Below are positions 10,165 to 22,630 of a stretch of DNA of 64,000 bases, piece after piece; position 1 is the stretch's first letter; every line of letters begins with the position of its first letter. A program made the position numbers and the translations under genes. Source of the DNA: Epiperipatus broadwayi (Eukaryota > Onychophora > Udeonychophora > Euonychophora > Peripatidae). The stretch lies in contig JAQFVV010012513.1 of the NCBI GenBank assembly GCA_028023455.1, positions 875,001 to 939,000 on the forward strand, written 5' to 3'. The notes below the pieces were generated by a model that was not told the origin of the DNA, made no database searches, and worked only from the letters and a program-made list of their open reading frames with translations.

Positions 10165-11421
10165 AGCTATTATATTTTTATTATACAGAAGCTCCTGGAA
10201 ATAATATTATGAATATATGTTGTAACTTTCTGATTGATTAACTGTATCCAAGAAGGATGTAAAACAGATATCATAGTCAAAATTTAAAATTTAGGAGACA
10301 TACAACTATGTTAATATTAATTTTAAATGGATAATATATATAAATAGTTTTATTTATAAGGTATAAATATCGAAGTCTGTGGAGATAGTTACTAAACTTC
10401 TTTTATTTATAGTTATTTATGTTATAAACCATCATATATAATTCCATTATAATAGTTTTTGACAAATGCAGGCATATTTACATTGTACCTATATAAATTT
10501 ATAATATTTATTAAAAGTTACAATATTAATAAATCAAATCTCATTTTAATTAAATGACAGTGATCCTTTAAAAGGTGTATGCACAAGTGTGTGTGCAGAT
10601 TTCTATTAAATAAGAATAAAAAAATATTTTATATATTTATTGTACGATAATAATTTATTTTTATTTAAAATATTATTATTATATTCTAGATATAAATATT
10701 AATTAAATATCTTATTTAAAATGCATTAGTATTACAGTCTATTAAAATTATAATTATATTTTAAATTTAAGTTTAATTTAATAAGTTTTAAAATATTTAT
10801 TGATATTAATTGTTTTAAAAAAAGTAGACAAAAAGATAATTTATGCAATGAATTGCTACTTAATATTAGTCATTGATCAATGGAATTAATTTAATTAGTG
10901 GTCTGATGTCCTAGTGTCTACAGAATAAAAGGTAGTAGCAGAGCTTTAAAAAAATTTAGAAGTAAGAGTAAACACCTGTTTCATTAAATTCTTTAAAAGT
11001 TATAAAAATGTTATTGCGTTATATTTTTTTAAATAAATAAAGTAATCAATAATAAGCTGAATAATGATAAAATATTTTAAGAGTGGAATATAAAAGACCA
11101 TGGAGTAAATAAACATAAGTTTCCTCATGATAATCTAATAATAGTATTGGATATTAACTTATAATTATAATAACCACTAGTGGAGTTAAAAAGGAACAGT
11201 TAAGTTTATTATTACTTGTGAAAACAATGGAAAAGCATTATAACCTACAATTACCTGGAAATTGCAGCTATTGTCATGTAAGAAAACATTTTGTTATCCC
11301 TGAAAAATTAATTAATTTCATTATTAAGTTATCTATTAAAAGGAAATTTTATTTAATACAGAGATATAGTTATCAGTTTATAAAATTAATTTATAGCACT
11401 TCAAAATAGTAACTTAGCAAT
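10165..11421. other. AT-rich spacer
   Basis: No gene. A 63-codon frame at 11218-11409 has no motif or codon bias to support it. Confidence 0.5.
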
Positions 11422-11554
11422 AAGTATAAATCTATCTGTCAAGCATTGGTGGTCGAGAGGTCAGCAACAGCTGCTTTACAAGCAGTTGTCCCGGATCTGT
11501 GGGTTTGCTTCCCGGCTGATGCTATGACACATGAGAAAAAAAGTATAAATCTAT
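11422..11554 (+). mobile_element. tRNA-only mini-SINE, copy 1
   Basis: A tRNA-like body of about 95 nt (11438-11530) with the A-box-like GGTGGTCGAGAGGTCAGCAA and a B-box-like GGGTTTGCTTCCC, then ATGAGAAAAAA. It is flanked by perfect 14-nt direct repeats AAGTATAAATCTAT (11422-11435 and 11541-11554). The anticodon region has drifted (CTTTACA) relative to copies 2 and 3, so tRNA function is unlikely. The terminal GTCAAG and TGACA extend the acceptor-stem pairing. Confidence 0.8.
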
Positions 11555-11599
11555 TTGAAAAGAATTGTTTCATAATCTAAAATGACTTATTATTGTGAT

Positions 11600-11695
11600 T
11601 AAATTTGCAACCCTCCAGCAGCAACCCTTTATCTCTATTTAATTACAAAACTAGGAGTCCAAGAAATGGTGATCATGTGATGTTTAATAGGGATT
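11600..11695. repeat. Family A repeat fragment
   Basis: Contains GCAACCCTCCAGCAGCAACC, an antisense match to the family-A unit near 8380 and 8850, followed by a sense block AATGGTGATCATGTGATGTT. It is a small decayed inverted pair without the ribozyme. Confidence 0.6.
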
Positions 11696-12827
11696 TATCT
11701 TTGAAAATAATTTTTTAAGAAGACAACTCATAAAAAATTTATTAAGGCAAGACAAAATAAAATAAAATTAGCTTTGTCAAAATGGTAAAAAATATATATT
11801 TAAAAATTTTAATAACAATAAACAATATACTAGCTGTAAGTTTTTTTTTCCTTTTTTTTGATGATAATTAACTTTAAATTTATATGCTTTTAATAACATA
11901 ATATACAAATATATAATATTTCCTTCTACTAACTTTTTGAATAGATAAATTGCATCCAATGTGTACCACCATTGTTGTAGATTATGACTTTATTTAGATA
12001 TTTATTTTCATATTTTTAAAACACCAAATATTAACTTTTTGATACTTATTGCTTGAATGTAGCCTTTGTAATTAATAATGCTAAAATTATCAATATATTA
12101 TATAGAAAATGGATTAATTGTAAAAATAAAATGTTGAAATATGAAGGAATATTAATTAATGTAAGTATTATTATGTCCCATTCAAAATACAAAGGTAAAG
12201 TTTGATGCTGAAGTGGTGAATAGTATCTTTATAAATTTAAATTTTGAACTTATTTTTAAGTATATGTATCTACTTATGATCCTAGACAATGAAAGATAAG
12301 TGGTATCAGCTTTTATTTAACTTACCGTGTTTTTTAATTTTTCTGTCTAGAAACAATTTTGTAATTCAATTTTCACCCATATTTAATTTCCAATCTAATT
12401 GAAACTTTGTATAGATATGTATTCATAATGACAATGCTATAAAATCTTTATCTCATACTAAAACTCAATAAATTAGTCTTAATTTCCTTTTAATTTAATT
12501 TTACGTTTTATCATGTTAAATATTTAAAAGCTTACCATAACTATAACAACGTACTATAAATGTCATCACAGATATTTACATAAGCACTAAAACTAAAAAT
12601 GGATGAATTCATTTTTATTTTAAGTTTTTTTTTAAAATGTGAATGAATAAATGTAGATTTATAATAATTATCAAATTGTGCTTTTAAAATTGGATATTTT
12701 CTCATAAAAATTCCAAAATTTTAAAAGATTTTAACACCAAGTCAATTTTGACAGTTAATGATGTAATAGATATTGTCATTTTAGTTTATTTTTATTTTAT
12801 TTATATTTTAAAAATAAAATATAAATA
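11696..12827. other. AT-rich spacer
   Basis: No gene or repeat recognised. The minus-strand 60-codon frame at 11777-11959 is low complexity. Confidence 0.5.
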
Positions 12828-12950
12828 AATAAATTAAAAGTTTTTTTTTTATGTCAAAGCATTGACCGGGAGGCGGTGAACTCGGGCCAACTGCTTGGAA
12901 GGCAGTTATGCTAACCGCTAGGTCACCTACACTTGACAATAAATTATAAG
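12828..12950 (-). mobile_element. tRNA-Gly-derived mini-SINE, copy 2
   Basis: On the minus strand a tRNA-Gly(TCC)-like sequence, with GGTTAGCATAACTGCCTTCC across the D-loop/anticodon region and a T-tract (A-tail on the element strand) at 12841-12850. Flanking direct repeats are AATAAATTAAAAG (12828-12840) and AATAAATTATAAG (12938-12950), one mismatch in 13. The body is only the tRNA plus about 10 nt. Confidence 0.8.
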
Positions 12951-14469
12951 TTTACATGTGCATTTCTTTACAATACTGAACCAATTAGTGTGCAAAAAAT
13001 AATCAAAAATACTTTATGAACAGACTGTTTTAATAATATGTGAAGAAGTTTAAAATATATTTAAATACATATTGTATGAAGTTAAGTTTAAATGTCTCTG
13101 AAAATAATATGTGTATGATGTTAAAGTGTAACATATACTATATAGATTACTTGAAAAAGGGTGTTTCTTCTGTATCTGTAGTTTAAGATTTTGGTCTGAT
13201 TTCTAGACTGATGAATTGTGTGATAGAATTGAGTTAAAGATGAAAGATGTCCTGATAAAAACAAAACACTTGCAAGCTAAAAGTCATTTACAATAAGACT
13301 TAAAAAATCTTCATGTGAAAAATAGACTAGAAGGATGCAAACACCCTCTAGGAATTTCTTCTGTCAAAATAACAAAGTCTTTTGAATGTTAGCTGCAGTC
13401 CATAAATTACTGATCTTTTAATTTTTTTTTTTCAGCTTTAACATCAATAAAAGCATTATGTTAAACCACAGTAGAAATGGTGATCATGTGCTGAATAAAC
13501 AGTAGCTTATAATCCGGTGATTATATGAAGAAGCATTACATTAAAATGTTTTTTAAAAAAACTATGGGTCATTATCACTCAGGCCAATGTTACTACTACA
13601 GTCTAAAGGTATGGGACAACAGTGCTTTTTCTGAAAAACAACAATTTTCAATGAAGATGAGACATTAGAGTTTAATTTAATTATGAACATAAGCTTACTG
13701 TGATATTACTTATTGAATATTGTTGATTTTATTGTTAAACAGATTCTTTTCAAGTGTATTTTTTAAATATTTTATATTATTAAATACTATACAAATTTCT
13801 GTTTAATTTGTTAATGGAGGTGGTAGCTTCAACAATGGGCAGAGCACCCATGCAATGAACATCCTAGAGTTTATCACATCATCATACCAATGGTACTAGT
13901 TTAGGATGCATTCAATGCTTTTTTTGCATAACTGCAAGAGTCATCAACCAACTATGGAAATACTAAGTGATAAATGGAATAAATAGTAGAAGTATATTTT
14001 ATGTGCCTGTTGTGTTTACAAAACAAAAATAAAGAAAAAAATAATCTGCGCTATATGTACTTTGAGTGTGGGTGTAGTGTGGATTAAAGAAAAATAATGT
14101 GAGTTAAATTTGTATTAACAGGTAGTAGAATAAATATTATAACATTTTAATGAATAGTATGCCTTATTTTTTCTTAAACAACAAGAACAATATGAATGAG
14201 AAAAATAAACGTGTGTTATGTGCACTTTTATCAAAAAGGCACTACAATTAACAGACGGTTAAAAGCTTTCAAAATTTCTATTAATAAATAGTATAAACAA
14301 AAACACTTGATTTGCCTGGATGGGAGTTCCCTTCATTGAATGGATATAATGCAACTGGTATTTAAAGTGGAAAGTTGGAACCCTCTGTTTTCAAGGTCGG
14401 CATAGACGGCTTGCTAAAGTTGACAACTGACCTTGTTTACATGTCACTTATGGGGACAAAACAATTTTC
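12951..14469. other. Non-coding spacer with old repeats
   Basis: No gene. About 13130-13300 resembles the degenerate repeat of 61-63 kb (GGTCTGATTTCTAGACTGATG, then a GATAAAAACAAAAC end). A weak family-A remnant (AATGGTGATCATGTGC) lies near 13475. Confidence 0.45.
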
Positions 14470-15135
14470 TTCCATTTAAAAATCATGTGATGCCCATTCC
14501 TTACAATCACACACAATCTTTTAAAACAGTAGCAATTCTCTCCATACCATACTGGTACCCAATGCAAACCATAATACGCAATGGTTACTAGAAAGTTTGA
14601 TACATAAACCGTCTAGCATCCATTGATTATTTTGGTCTTTATTGGGTGTTACCATTATACAGAAAGAGCTGCTACTGTTTAACATATCGTGTAAGCATAA
14701 GAAATGGTGGTCATGTGGCGTTTTACTGGTTTAATATCAATCCTGGCCAAAGATGTTGGTGACTATCATTATTAAAAAAACTAAAAAACCCAAAAATATA
14801 GATAATAAACTGCAATGAAATTTATATAACTATACAAATAAAATAGCTTGGATCAAAAACATAATTGTGTTTTTATTTTGGCCTCATAGTTTTATAGTTA
14901 ACTAAAAAGTTAAAATGTGGGTGTTGGAAAGTTGCACCATATCCAAAGACCTAAATGCAGTGCTCTCAGACCTAAAGCTCCTCATGGATGATAGTCATAA
15001 GCTAGAAACTATTCTGGGGATATTGTATGAGTAAGCATTAGATGGAAATTTTGTTGCACAAACCTCTTCTATCATCTCTTGATTAATATGACTGCTGCTA
15101 GGTGGCACTATTGTACAGAGAGAGTTATTATTTTT
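14470..15135. mobile_element. Family A inverted composite, decayed
   Basis: The minus-oriented arm (14610 to 14470) and plus-oriented arm (about 14600 to 15130) meet around 14605. The plus arm is a long diverged unit containing the landmark ATCCATTGATTA, the ATGGTGGTCATGTGGCG block and a ribozyme remnant. No clear TSD. Confidence 0.65.
14978..15020 (+). ncRNA. Hammerhead remnant, family A
   Basis: Helix I strands TCCTCA and TGGGGA are still present, with helix II TAGT/GCTA and GAAAC. The box reads GGATGA and the cleavage triplet TTC, so it is expected to be inactive. Confidence 0.6.
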
Positions 15136-15189
15136 TTTTTACTCACATGACACAAATATCCCTACTAACCTCATTTACAATTAATATCA

Positions 15190-15345
15190 TTTAGTAAAAA
15201 GATGGGGAAAAAATTCACTATTCATACAACTGCCAAATTAAAAAAAATTCTCACACATTTATCGTTAATATTATCATTTTTTCAGAGTTTATTTATCGTT
15301 TATATTATGTACACCTGGGTCTCGTTTTATGCGGATTTATTTAAT
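15190..15345 (+). repeat. Inverted repeat pair E, copy 1
   Basis: Shares ACACCTGGGTCTCGTTTTAT and TACAACTGCCAAATT with the reverse complement of 16500-16680. The overlapping 80-codon frame (15202-15444) is a by-product. Confidence 0.6.
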
Positions 15346-15411
15346 GTGATTTTGAAGTTATGCAATTCATGTTTCTTCTTAATATCTTTGTATGCAATTT
15401 TCTTTTATATG

Positions 15412-15548
15412 ATAAAAATTATTAGATCAGAAGTTGAGCTCTGATAATGCGCTATTACTATAAATATTATAAATTTCATGCACTCACACGTCATATTTAA
15501 AGTAATAGCGCATTATCGGAGTTCGACTTCCATCTAATAATTTCAATA
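15412..15548. repeat. Palindromic MITE-like element
   Basis: Arms of about 45 bp, 15415-15460 and 15501-15545. GATAATGCGCTATTACT on the left is answered by AGTAATAGCGCATTATC on the right, and the outer TTATTAGAT/ATCTAATAA also pair. The spacer is about 40 bp, with no ORF. Confidence 0.75.
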
Positions 15549-15645
15549 TTTTCAGCACTTTATAATAGTACTGTAATAGATTTATGCAATAAAGAAGTTT
15601 ATAATTCACTTAAAATCAGGATTTCCCCATTTTATATACACACAT

Positions 15646-15946
15646 TAAATTTTACAAGATTATAATGTAAATCTGTTCATACGTTATAGATGCCTACACT
15701 ATATATGTTGTTGTTTTTGCATTTTAAATCACGTTCTATTTTTGCTTTTTTAAAAAAGAGTACATAATCAATTAATCATTTAGTGTCTGCAAGTAATAAA
15801 TTTTACAAGACTATAATGTAAATCTGTTTAAACATTATAGATGAAAAATACTATGTATGTTGTTGTTTTTGCATTATAAATCACTTTCTATTTTTGCTTT
15901 TTATAAAAAGAGTACATAATCAATTAATCATTTAGTGTTTGCAAGT
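15646..15946. repeat. Tandem duplication, about 151 bp unit
   Basis: Both units start with AAATTTTACAAG, contain TATGTTGTTGTTTTTGCAT, and end with AATCAATTAATCATTTAGTG. The second begins near 15797. A few differences separate the copies. Confidence 0.85.
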
Positions 15947-16109
15947 TTATTTTTAAAAGGTGTTCTTATTTTTATTTTAAACTTTTAGTTTACCCTAATG
16001 GAGAGGAAAAAAACACCCAAGAAAATGAATTTCTTTGGAAACAAAAATATCAATTTTAGATTGCTTAGCGAAATGGGAAGGATCAATAGTGATTGGAAAA
16101 TGTTTTAGT

Positions 16110-17105
16110 TGTATTTCCTCTTGACTTCATTTAAGAAGAAGCTACAATACCTCATCACATCATATCATGACAAATCTGATGTCTCAAATAGTGATAATAA
16201 TTAAAATACTGTACATGTATGAAAAAAATGTAAATTACACATAAAAATATATTGTTTTGAATAAAATTAAATACTGTAGTTAATAAAAAAAGTAAAAAAA
16301 GTTTGTCTTGTATCAATTTTTTTCAAATTTGGAATTTTTTGTTAATCATATTTTATTTTCTTATTTTTTTTTTAATGCGAATTTTAAAGTAATTTTACAT
16401 TGTTGCTTTGCTTTTATGCAATTTCCGAAAATTACAGTACGTATCCCCCATTTTTCCAGGTAAGGTAAAGTCTATTTTTGTGCTATTTCTTTTGTGCATG
16501 TTTTCTGAGGAACCTATCCACCGCATAAAATGAGACCCAGGTGTACTCAAAAAACAAAAAAAAAAAAAAATAATTTGTCACTTTCATATTTTTTATTAAA
16601 ATCTCAATACTTTTTAATTCCAAAATTTGATGAAATTTGGCACTTATACAACTATAGAAAATTGTTAAGTCCATTGTTTAGTATGTGATGTGGTGTGTTT
16701 TAATGTGATGTATGATCGTAATGTGACTTCTCTTTAAATGAAGTCAGGAATCTCTCAGCAACTATGCACAAAGAAACCTGTTAGCCACTTTACCTTCCTC
16801 TTCCATTCCTCACCCTAAGCTTTCCCATAATCTGCTCCATCCCATTTCCACATCATAATGTTTATCAACTCTATGGCCTTTATATCTAAACCCCCCTTAT
16901 CTTTGTATGTGATGTGATGTACTGTAGCTTCTTCTTAAACGAAGTCAAAAATCTCTCTGCAATTATGCCCAGAGAAACTTGTTAGCTACTTAATTTTACA
17001 TTCCCCAGTCTAAATTTTCCCATATTCTGCTCCATCCCATTTTCACAACATAATCTTTGTCAACTCTACAGCCTTTATATCTAAATTCCCCTTATCTTTT
17101 CCAAA
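16110..17105. repeat. Local duplication cluster: about 215-bp tandem plus inverted piece
   Basis: Units at about 16681-16900 and 16904-17100 share TGTGATGTGATGTA-type starts, CTTTAAATGAAGTCA-like text and TCTGCTCCATCCCATTT. A piece at about 16120-16180 carries the same GACTTCATTTAAGAAGAAGC block in reverse orientation. Non-coding. Confidence 0.75.
16500..16680 (-). repeat. Inverted repeat pair E, copy 2
   Basis: Reverse complement of 15190-15345 in its ATGAGACCCAGGTGTACTC block and its flanks. A minus-strand 63-codon frame here is a shadow. Confidence 0.6.
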
Positions 17106-17319
17106 CCCAGCATAAAAACCAATAATCCACTTTCTGTATAATCACTTTTTTCATATTTATTCTTCCATAACTTCATTTTATATGCCCTTTCTGTTTTCAA
17201 GCACTTACATTCAACAGATGCCTAATATTTTCTATTCCTTCCTTACATAATTTACAGACTAAATAACCCATATTTTTCCATTTACATGTATATTCTCTTG
17301 TTGCTAATTGTGATTCTGT

Positions 17320-17334
17320 GCCCCCCCCCCCCCA
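17320..17334. repeat. Poly-C tract
   Basis: About 14 consecutive C residues, striking in this AT-rich setting. Confidence 0.9.
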
Positions 17335-18042
17335 GGTGTGTAAAAAAGTATAGAGCGCATGTTAAATTGGTATCTCATATCATTTTTAGTCCAGATATAA
17401 CCTTTAAATCTCAGTTAATGAATAATATATAATTTAACTTCATCTGTTAACTGCCGATTGATGAAATTTTACTCGCCATGTTTAAATAGCAAGATATCCA
17501 TTTACCGACCAATAATTAAATAGTTAGCAATTTCGCATTTTAAATTGGCATTGAAAATCGTCAGGTATTCACATAAATTTTTAATATATATATTTTAAAA
17601 GTTTCTAGGAACATCTTTTCTTTAGTACTTACCAAAGTTTACAGTGATTGGATTTTTGTTTTTTTATTTTGGGTAATTTCACGTTACTTAAATAATCTTA
17701 ATGTATGTTTTTTGTTCTTTTTTTTTTCACAGAATTAAGAGAGCTTTGTATTTTCCCATCTGGTGTTGAAACAAAAAAAATCAAGAACGATTATTTATGG
17801 TTGATTAAGACATGTCAAAACATAAGTCCATTGTGAGGCGTCGCGAGGAAAATAGTTTTATATAAGTTTAAAATAATGACTGTAAGATAAGAAAGTATTG
17901 AAACAAAGACAAACTTGTTTATAACATACACACACAGACACAATCGACACTCATATATTTATATCATTGAATCACCATGCTAAAACACAATTGTATTCCT
18001 TATCAACTAGTATTTGGTAATACGTAATAAAAAAGAAAGAAA
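17335..18042. other. Non-coding spacer
   Basis: No gene or repeat recognised. Confidence 0.5.
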
Positions 18043-18161
18043 AAGTATATAATTCGTCAAGTGTTGGTGGTCTAGTGCTTAGCATAGCTGCCTTCCAAGC
18101 ACCTGGCCCGGGTTCGCTTCCCGATCAACGCTTTGACATATGAAAAAAAAGTATATAATTC
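18043..18161 (+). mobile_element. tRNA-Gly-derived mini-SINE, copy 3
   Basis: tRNA-Gly(TCC)-like body (18056-18140): GTGTTGGTGGTCTAGTGCTT, anticodon arm CTGCCTTCCAAGCA, B-box GGGTTCGCTTCCC, then ATATG and an A-tail. Perfect 13-nt flanking duplications AAGTATATAATTC (18043-18055 and 18149-18161). It is the least decayed of the three copies. A GTCAA start and TTGAC end pair beyond the normal acceptor stem. Confidence 0.85.
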
Positions 18162-19189
18162 TAACTGCTTATAAAATAAATATATAACTCTGTGTGATTT
18201 GATCAGATTGGCAGACCTTGGACCAAAGAATCATGAGTGCCCGTCCGGATTTGCCAATTTCCGGTTCATGAATTATTGACGAACTCCGGACCAATAAATT
18301 ACTCATTAATTTTTACTATATATGTATTTGTTAATAATTATTTTAAAGCATTAAATATTGTATAAGAATAGAAAGAAATTATTTAGTAAAAAGTTTCGTA
18401 TTACAAAGAGAGAGAGAGAAGATTAAACAAAATTTAGAAGTACAATCTGTAAGAGGGCTATGACATAAACAAACTAGTCAAAGATGAAAGAGTTGAAAAG
18501 AATTTAGAAGAGGAATAAGTGAGTAAACAGTATAATCGTTAAAAAAATTCTGATTCTTTTGAATAAAATTTAAAATTGTGATGTGAGTTGAGACGTATAG
18601 TATGATTATGCAGTTAGAGAGAAAAGATCAAATTTAGCAATGAAATGAATGTCGAGTGGTATAAGTACGTCGACAAGAGTAAGTTGAATATGACATTTAC
18701 TTTTAGAAGAAGGATAGTGAAACAAGTTATTGTTTACAGAAAAGACAAATATTAACAGTCGAACAAAAGTTAAAAGACAAAAAAATGAAAAAAGCAAAAG
18801 AAAAATATATTTTTATTTTTAATTACATTTGCAAGGCACATTGGAACATATCTTAATGAAAGATAAAACTTGGCCTTTAATATATAAAACCTTACATAGA
18901 AAAAAATAATACACCCAGCGAATATGCCAAAAATCCCGAATTTAAATGCTAACCAGAAAAAAAATTTTTTTTGCTTTTGCAGATTCTATTTTATTTAGAT
19001 TTTTTTTTTTTTAGGTACCTAACCATTACATAAACTAGTTATTAATCAATATTGGACACAAATCGATATCTCCTTTTTCTATCTACTGAGGACATCAAGA
19101 CAATTGATGAAGGATAATGAAAAATATCTCATTCATTGTTTTGTGAAGAGATGTTGAAAGATCTTCTTACTATAAGTTATTTAAAAGTT
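18162..19189. other. Non-coding spacer
   Basis: No gene. The 63-codon minus-strand frame at 18606-18797 has no motif. A short GA run lies near 18408-18420. Confidence 0.5.
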
Positions 19190-20310
19190 GCTTAACTATT
19201 TTATTTATCTATGCATCCATCTGCATATTTATTTACTTACTTATCTTTCTAACTACTAGCTATTTAACTATCTACCTATCTCTCTATTTATCCATCCTTG
19301 CCTATCTTTTTTTCTCTATATATTTATCTAGCTATTTATATGACTGATCATATCAGCTGTCTGTCTATCTATCTATCTACGTAATATTTATCAATACAAC
19401 ATTCTGTTCATCTGTTTTTTATTTATCTATTTATCAACATATATCTGTCTACTTACCTCCTAATAACATACACAATTAATTCTTTATACATCTGCTTAAA
19501 AGCCTATTCATCCATCCACCTACATACCAATCCACAAATCTATCTATCTATCTGTATATCTATCTATCTACCTATTTATATATCAACCTATCTGTCTATT
19601 TATCTGTGTTCAATATCTATCTATATGTCCATCTGTCCATCTATCTATCTATCTACCTACCTGCCTGCCTGCCATCCTGCCTGCCTATCTATCTATCTAT
19701 CTATCTATCTATTCATCTATCTATCTATCTATTAAAATATTAGTCAATCTTAAATAAAATTGAAACTTCAAACCAGTTTTTATTACTTAAATAAAATTGA
19801 AATCTCAAACCAGTTTTCATTATTTATAGGATTCTATATCCATCTATTTATCTCCTACCAAGTTATTTACTACCTATAATCCTATTAACTACCTAATGAC
19901 TTACCTTTGTTTTTCCCTCACTTTACCCTACCCACTGCTCTAATATCTTCTCTTTCTTCCTCCCTCACATTATCTATTTATATATGCATAATTTTTGCCT
20001 ATCTGATTACATACTTATCATTCTATTTATTTACCTGTCTATTTAATTATCTTTTAATTATTTACTTACTTATCTGCCCCACTCCTTGATAAATTTATTG
20101 TTGACTCACTTATTTAACTACCATGCCTGATTAACTAACTATCTAGTTCCCATCTTCCTTATTTTAATTATCTACCTACTTTCATCCCTCCCTGTTTATC
20201 TTCAATATCTACCTATCATTCTGCCTGCCTTGTTTTTTTGCCAATCTATCTATCTATTATTTATCTGATCCATATATCTACCTATTTATCCATTCTCTCT
20301 TATACTCTAT
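19190..20310. repeat. Degenerate TATC (GATA) tract, about 1.1 kb
   Basis: Dominated by TATC/TACC/TGCC tetramers, purest around 19680-19730, with a short interruption at about 19735-19830 that itself holds a duplicated ATAAAATTGAAA block. The ORF at 19907-20089 is a translation of this repeat. Confidence 0.9.
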
Positions 20311-21234
20311 ATTTCTATTGTATATGTGTGTGTGTTGAAATAAAAGTTTTTAAGGTCAAAATATTTCTTATAAATTATATTGATGTTTTTTAGGTGCAAC
20401 CATATTTAATTAAAAGTAAAAATGAAAGAATAATATTAATAAATGAAGACTTGACATTATACCACCTGACATCAACTTCATAGAATATTAATTGTAATAA
20501 TGTGGTCATTGATCAGATTGGCTTAAAAATTGGCTAGTGATTTTTATTATATGTGAAAGGAAACCATTCTGTATGAATAGTAGTTTTATTGTTATATTAT
20601 GTTTACTAATTCAATTAAGGTTTTATTCTAATGGCATCCCCACACGAATGCTATAATTATGACATCAATGCAAAGATATTGAAAGCATGCTTATCATATT
20701 AAACTAAAGTATTCATTGATAAGCTTTTCTTACTTTGCATCACTAAGCACTTAATATATCTATTGTAATCATTTTCACAAAAATAAAAGATTCTAATAGG
20801 TATGTTCTCTGATTATGATTGCTGCATATGGATATGATTTTTGTATTTGAGAAACGTAGATGCCATCTAGTGTCTAAAACATGAAAATCAGATGCTGAGA
20901 ATATTGGAGGGTTTTTTAACTTCACTTACACATTCATCCCTTCTTACACTTATACAAGGATTATTCTTTCCTATATATATAGTTTGGCACATTTCAAAGG
21001 AGGCATCATAAAATTTTGGATCCTTAAAAAGCTCCTTAGATTTGGTTATATTATTATTATTATTATTTGTTTGAGAGAATGTTGTTTTTATGTCATAGTG
21101 TTTTAACACGTGACCAATTTTATTAGTGATTCCTTTATAGTTTGGATTCTGACAAACCAAAATAATGAACTGTATTTAGAAGTGGTTCAACACAATGGAT
21201 GCATTCAAATATTGAGAGAAGCTAAATAAAGGCT
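20311..21234. other. Non-coding spacer
   Basis: No gene seen. A short (TTA)n run near 21050-21066. The overlapping 60- and 90-codon minus-strand frames (20743-21160) have no recognisable motif; the 90-codon one is low in complexity at the TTA run. Confidence 0.45.
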
Positions 21235-22200
21235 CACTGAATCTGAGTTGATATTATACTAGACTATGAAATGGCATTTTATTCCACAGACATTTTTATG
21301 ATGATTAAAGTATTGAATCATCAAGATATAGACCCAGAATATTACCATATTCTAAAGAATATATATGAAAGTGCAATAACAATGATTATATTACATGATG
21401 ATAGTAAAAAGATTAACATTGAAAATTATATATATATATAGGTGATTCTATATATTCATAACTTTATATAGCAGTTTTATAAAAAGTGTTTGGTAAATTA
21501 AAATAAGCTAAGGGAATAAAATTAAATAGAGATTATTAAAGTCATTTAAATTCTGCAGATGATGTGGTTGTGTTCGCAAAAAATGCTGTAAAGTTTCAGG
21601 AAGAGTTATAAGAGTTATCAGATGAAGATAAGAGTATAGATCTAAAAATAAATGTTAGAAAGTTTAAAACAATTATTCAATGCATTTTTCTGAAGAAGAA
21701 AATAAAGATTATTCATATGGATGTGAATATAATGGATGAAATTAATTGTAGAATGAAACTTGGCGGAAGTGCTTTTGGTAAAAAAGAAAAACAACTTAAT
21801 ATTTAAAAAAAATATGTCTACATGTTTTGGGGAAAAGTTCATAAAAGTTGTACTTTATCAGTTCTTATTTATATTTCTAAGACTTGGACCCATAAAAAGA
21901 GTGTAATTCAAAGACTTCAGATTACTAATCATAATATTGAAATATATATGTTATGACAAGTAAGAAATCAAAAATGAAATTCATAGGTGAGACACCAAGT
22001 AGGTAGCACTAACATTATTGACATAATTAATATACTGAAATGGTAGAAAAAATTGTAGTATATGGACAAGATCCCAAATATAATAGGATAATTAGTAGGA
22101 TACTATGCTAGTCTTTGAATAAGATAGGATAGGGATTGGAGAAACTGGAGTAGGGAAGTTCAATCAGCAGTAAATTAATGTTTGAAAATGATGATGATGA
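21235..22200 (+). mobile_element. LINE RT 3' portion, decayed
   Basis: About 21550-21600 encodes a remnant of the RT catalytic motif C (DDVVVFAKNA, matching FANDVVVFANNA at 41.0 kb). Later come a thumb-region remnant (TWTHKKSVIQRLQ) and the GAT-rich end (22187-22200). Multiple frameshifts. Same family as the other LINE tails. Confidence 0.7.
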
Positions 22201-22317
22201 TATATTTGGAACAATTAATATATAACATATATTTTGTCTAAATAATTTTTGGAAAATTGTAGAGACAAATTATATTTAGTATTTAATTTTATCTTTCTTA
22301 TTGCATTGCCAAATCCA

Positions 22318-22630
22318 TATAATATTAATATCATCTATGTTCTTTATTACTTTTACAATGCCTTTTTACAACACACTATTGACAGTTTTAATTGGCCCAG
22401 AAATCTTCTTCAGAACTATAACAAATACAATACAAATACATGACTACAAATATATAAGATAGAGTATATATAAAATGTAAAATTATATGTTCTTTTATAT
22501 TTGTATTCATGTATTTGTATTGTGTTTGTTATAATTCTGAAGAAGATTGCTGGGGCAGTCAAAACTCTTAATAGTGGCTTGTAAAAAAAGCATTGCAAAG
22601 TAATAAAGAACATATATGATATTAAATTTA
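22318..22630. repeat. Palindromic element, about 140-bp arms
   Basis: Left arm about 22330-22480 and right arm about 22483-22625 are reverse complements: TATGTTCTTTATTACTTT with AAAGTAATAAAGAACATA, and GAAATCTTCTTCAGAA with TTCTGAAGAAGATT. Non-coding; the two ORFs that span it are shadows. It fits the inverted-dimer theme of the window, but no TSD is clear. Confidence 0.8.

Noticed and set aside
11436-11530. Functional tRNA gene
   Set aside because: TSDs, A-tail, drifted anticodon loop and two sister insertions show it is a SINE.
13195-13230. CTGATGA in the 13.2-kb repeat
   Set aside because: No hairpin plus GAAA behind it, and related copies at 62-63 kb do not keep the box.
20743-21160. 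Minus-strand 60- and 90-codon ORFs
   Set aside because: No motif, no conserved neighbour, AT-rich low-complexity parts.
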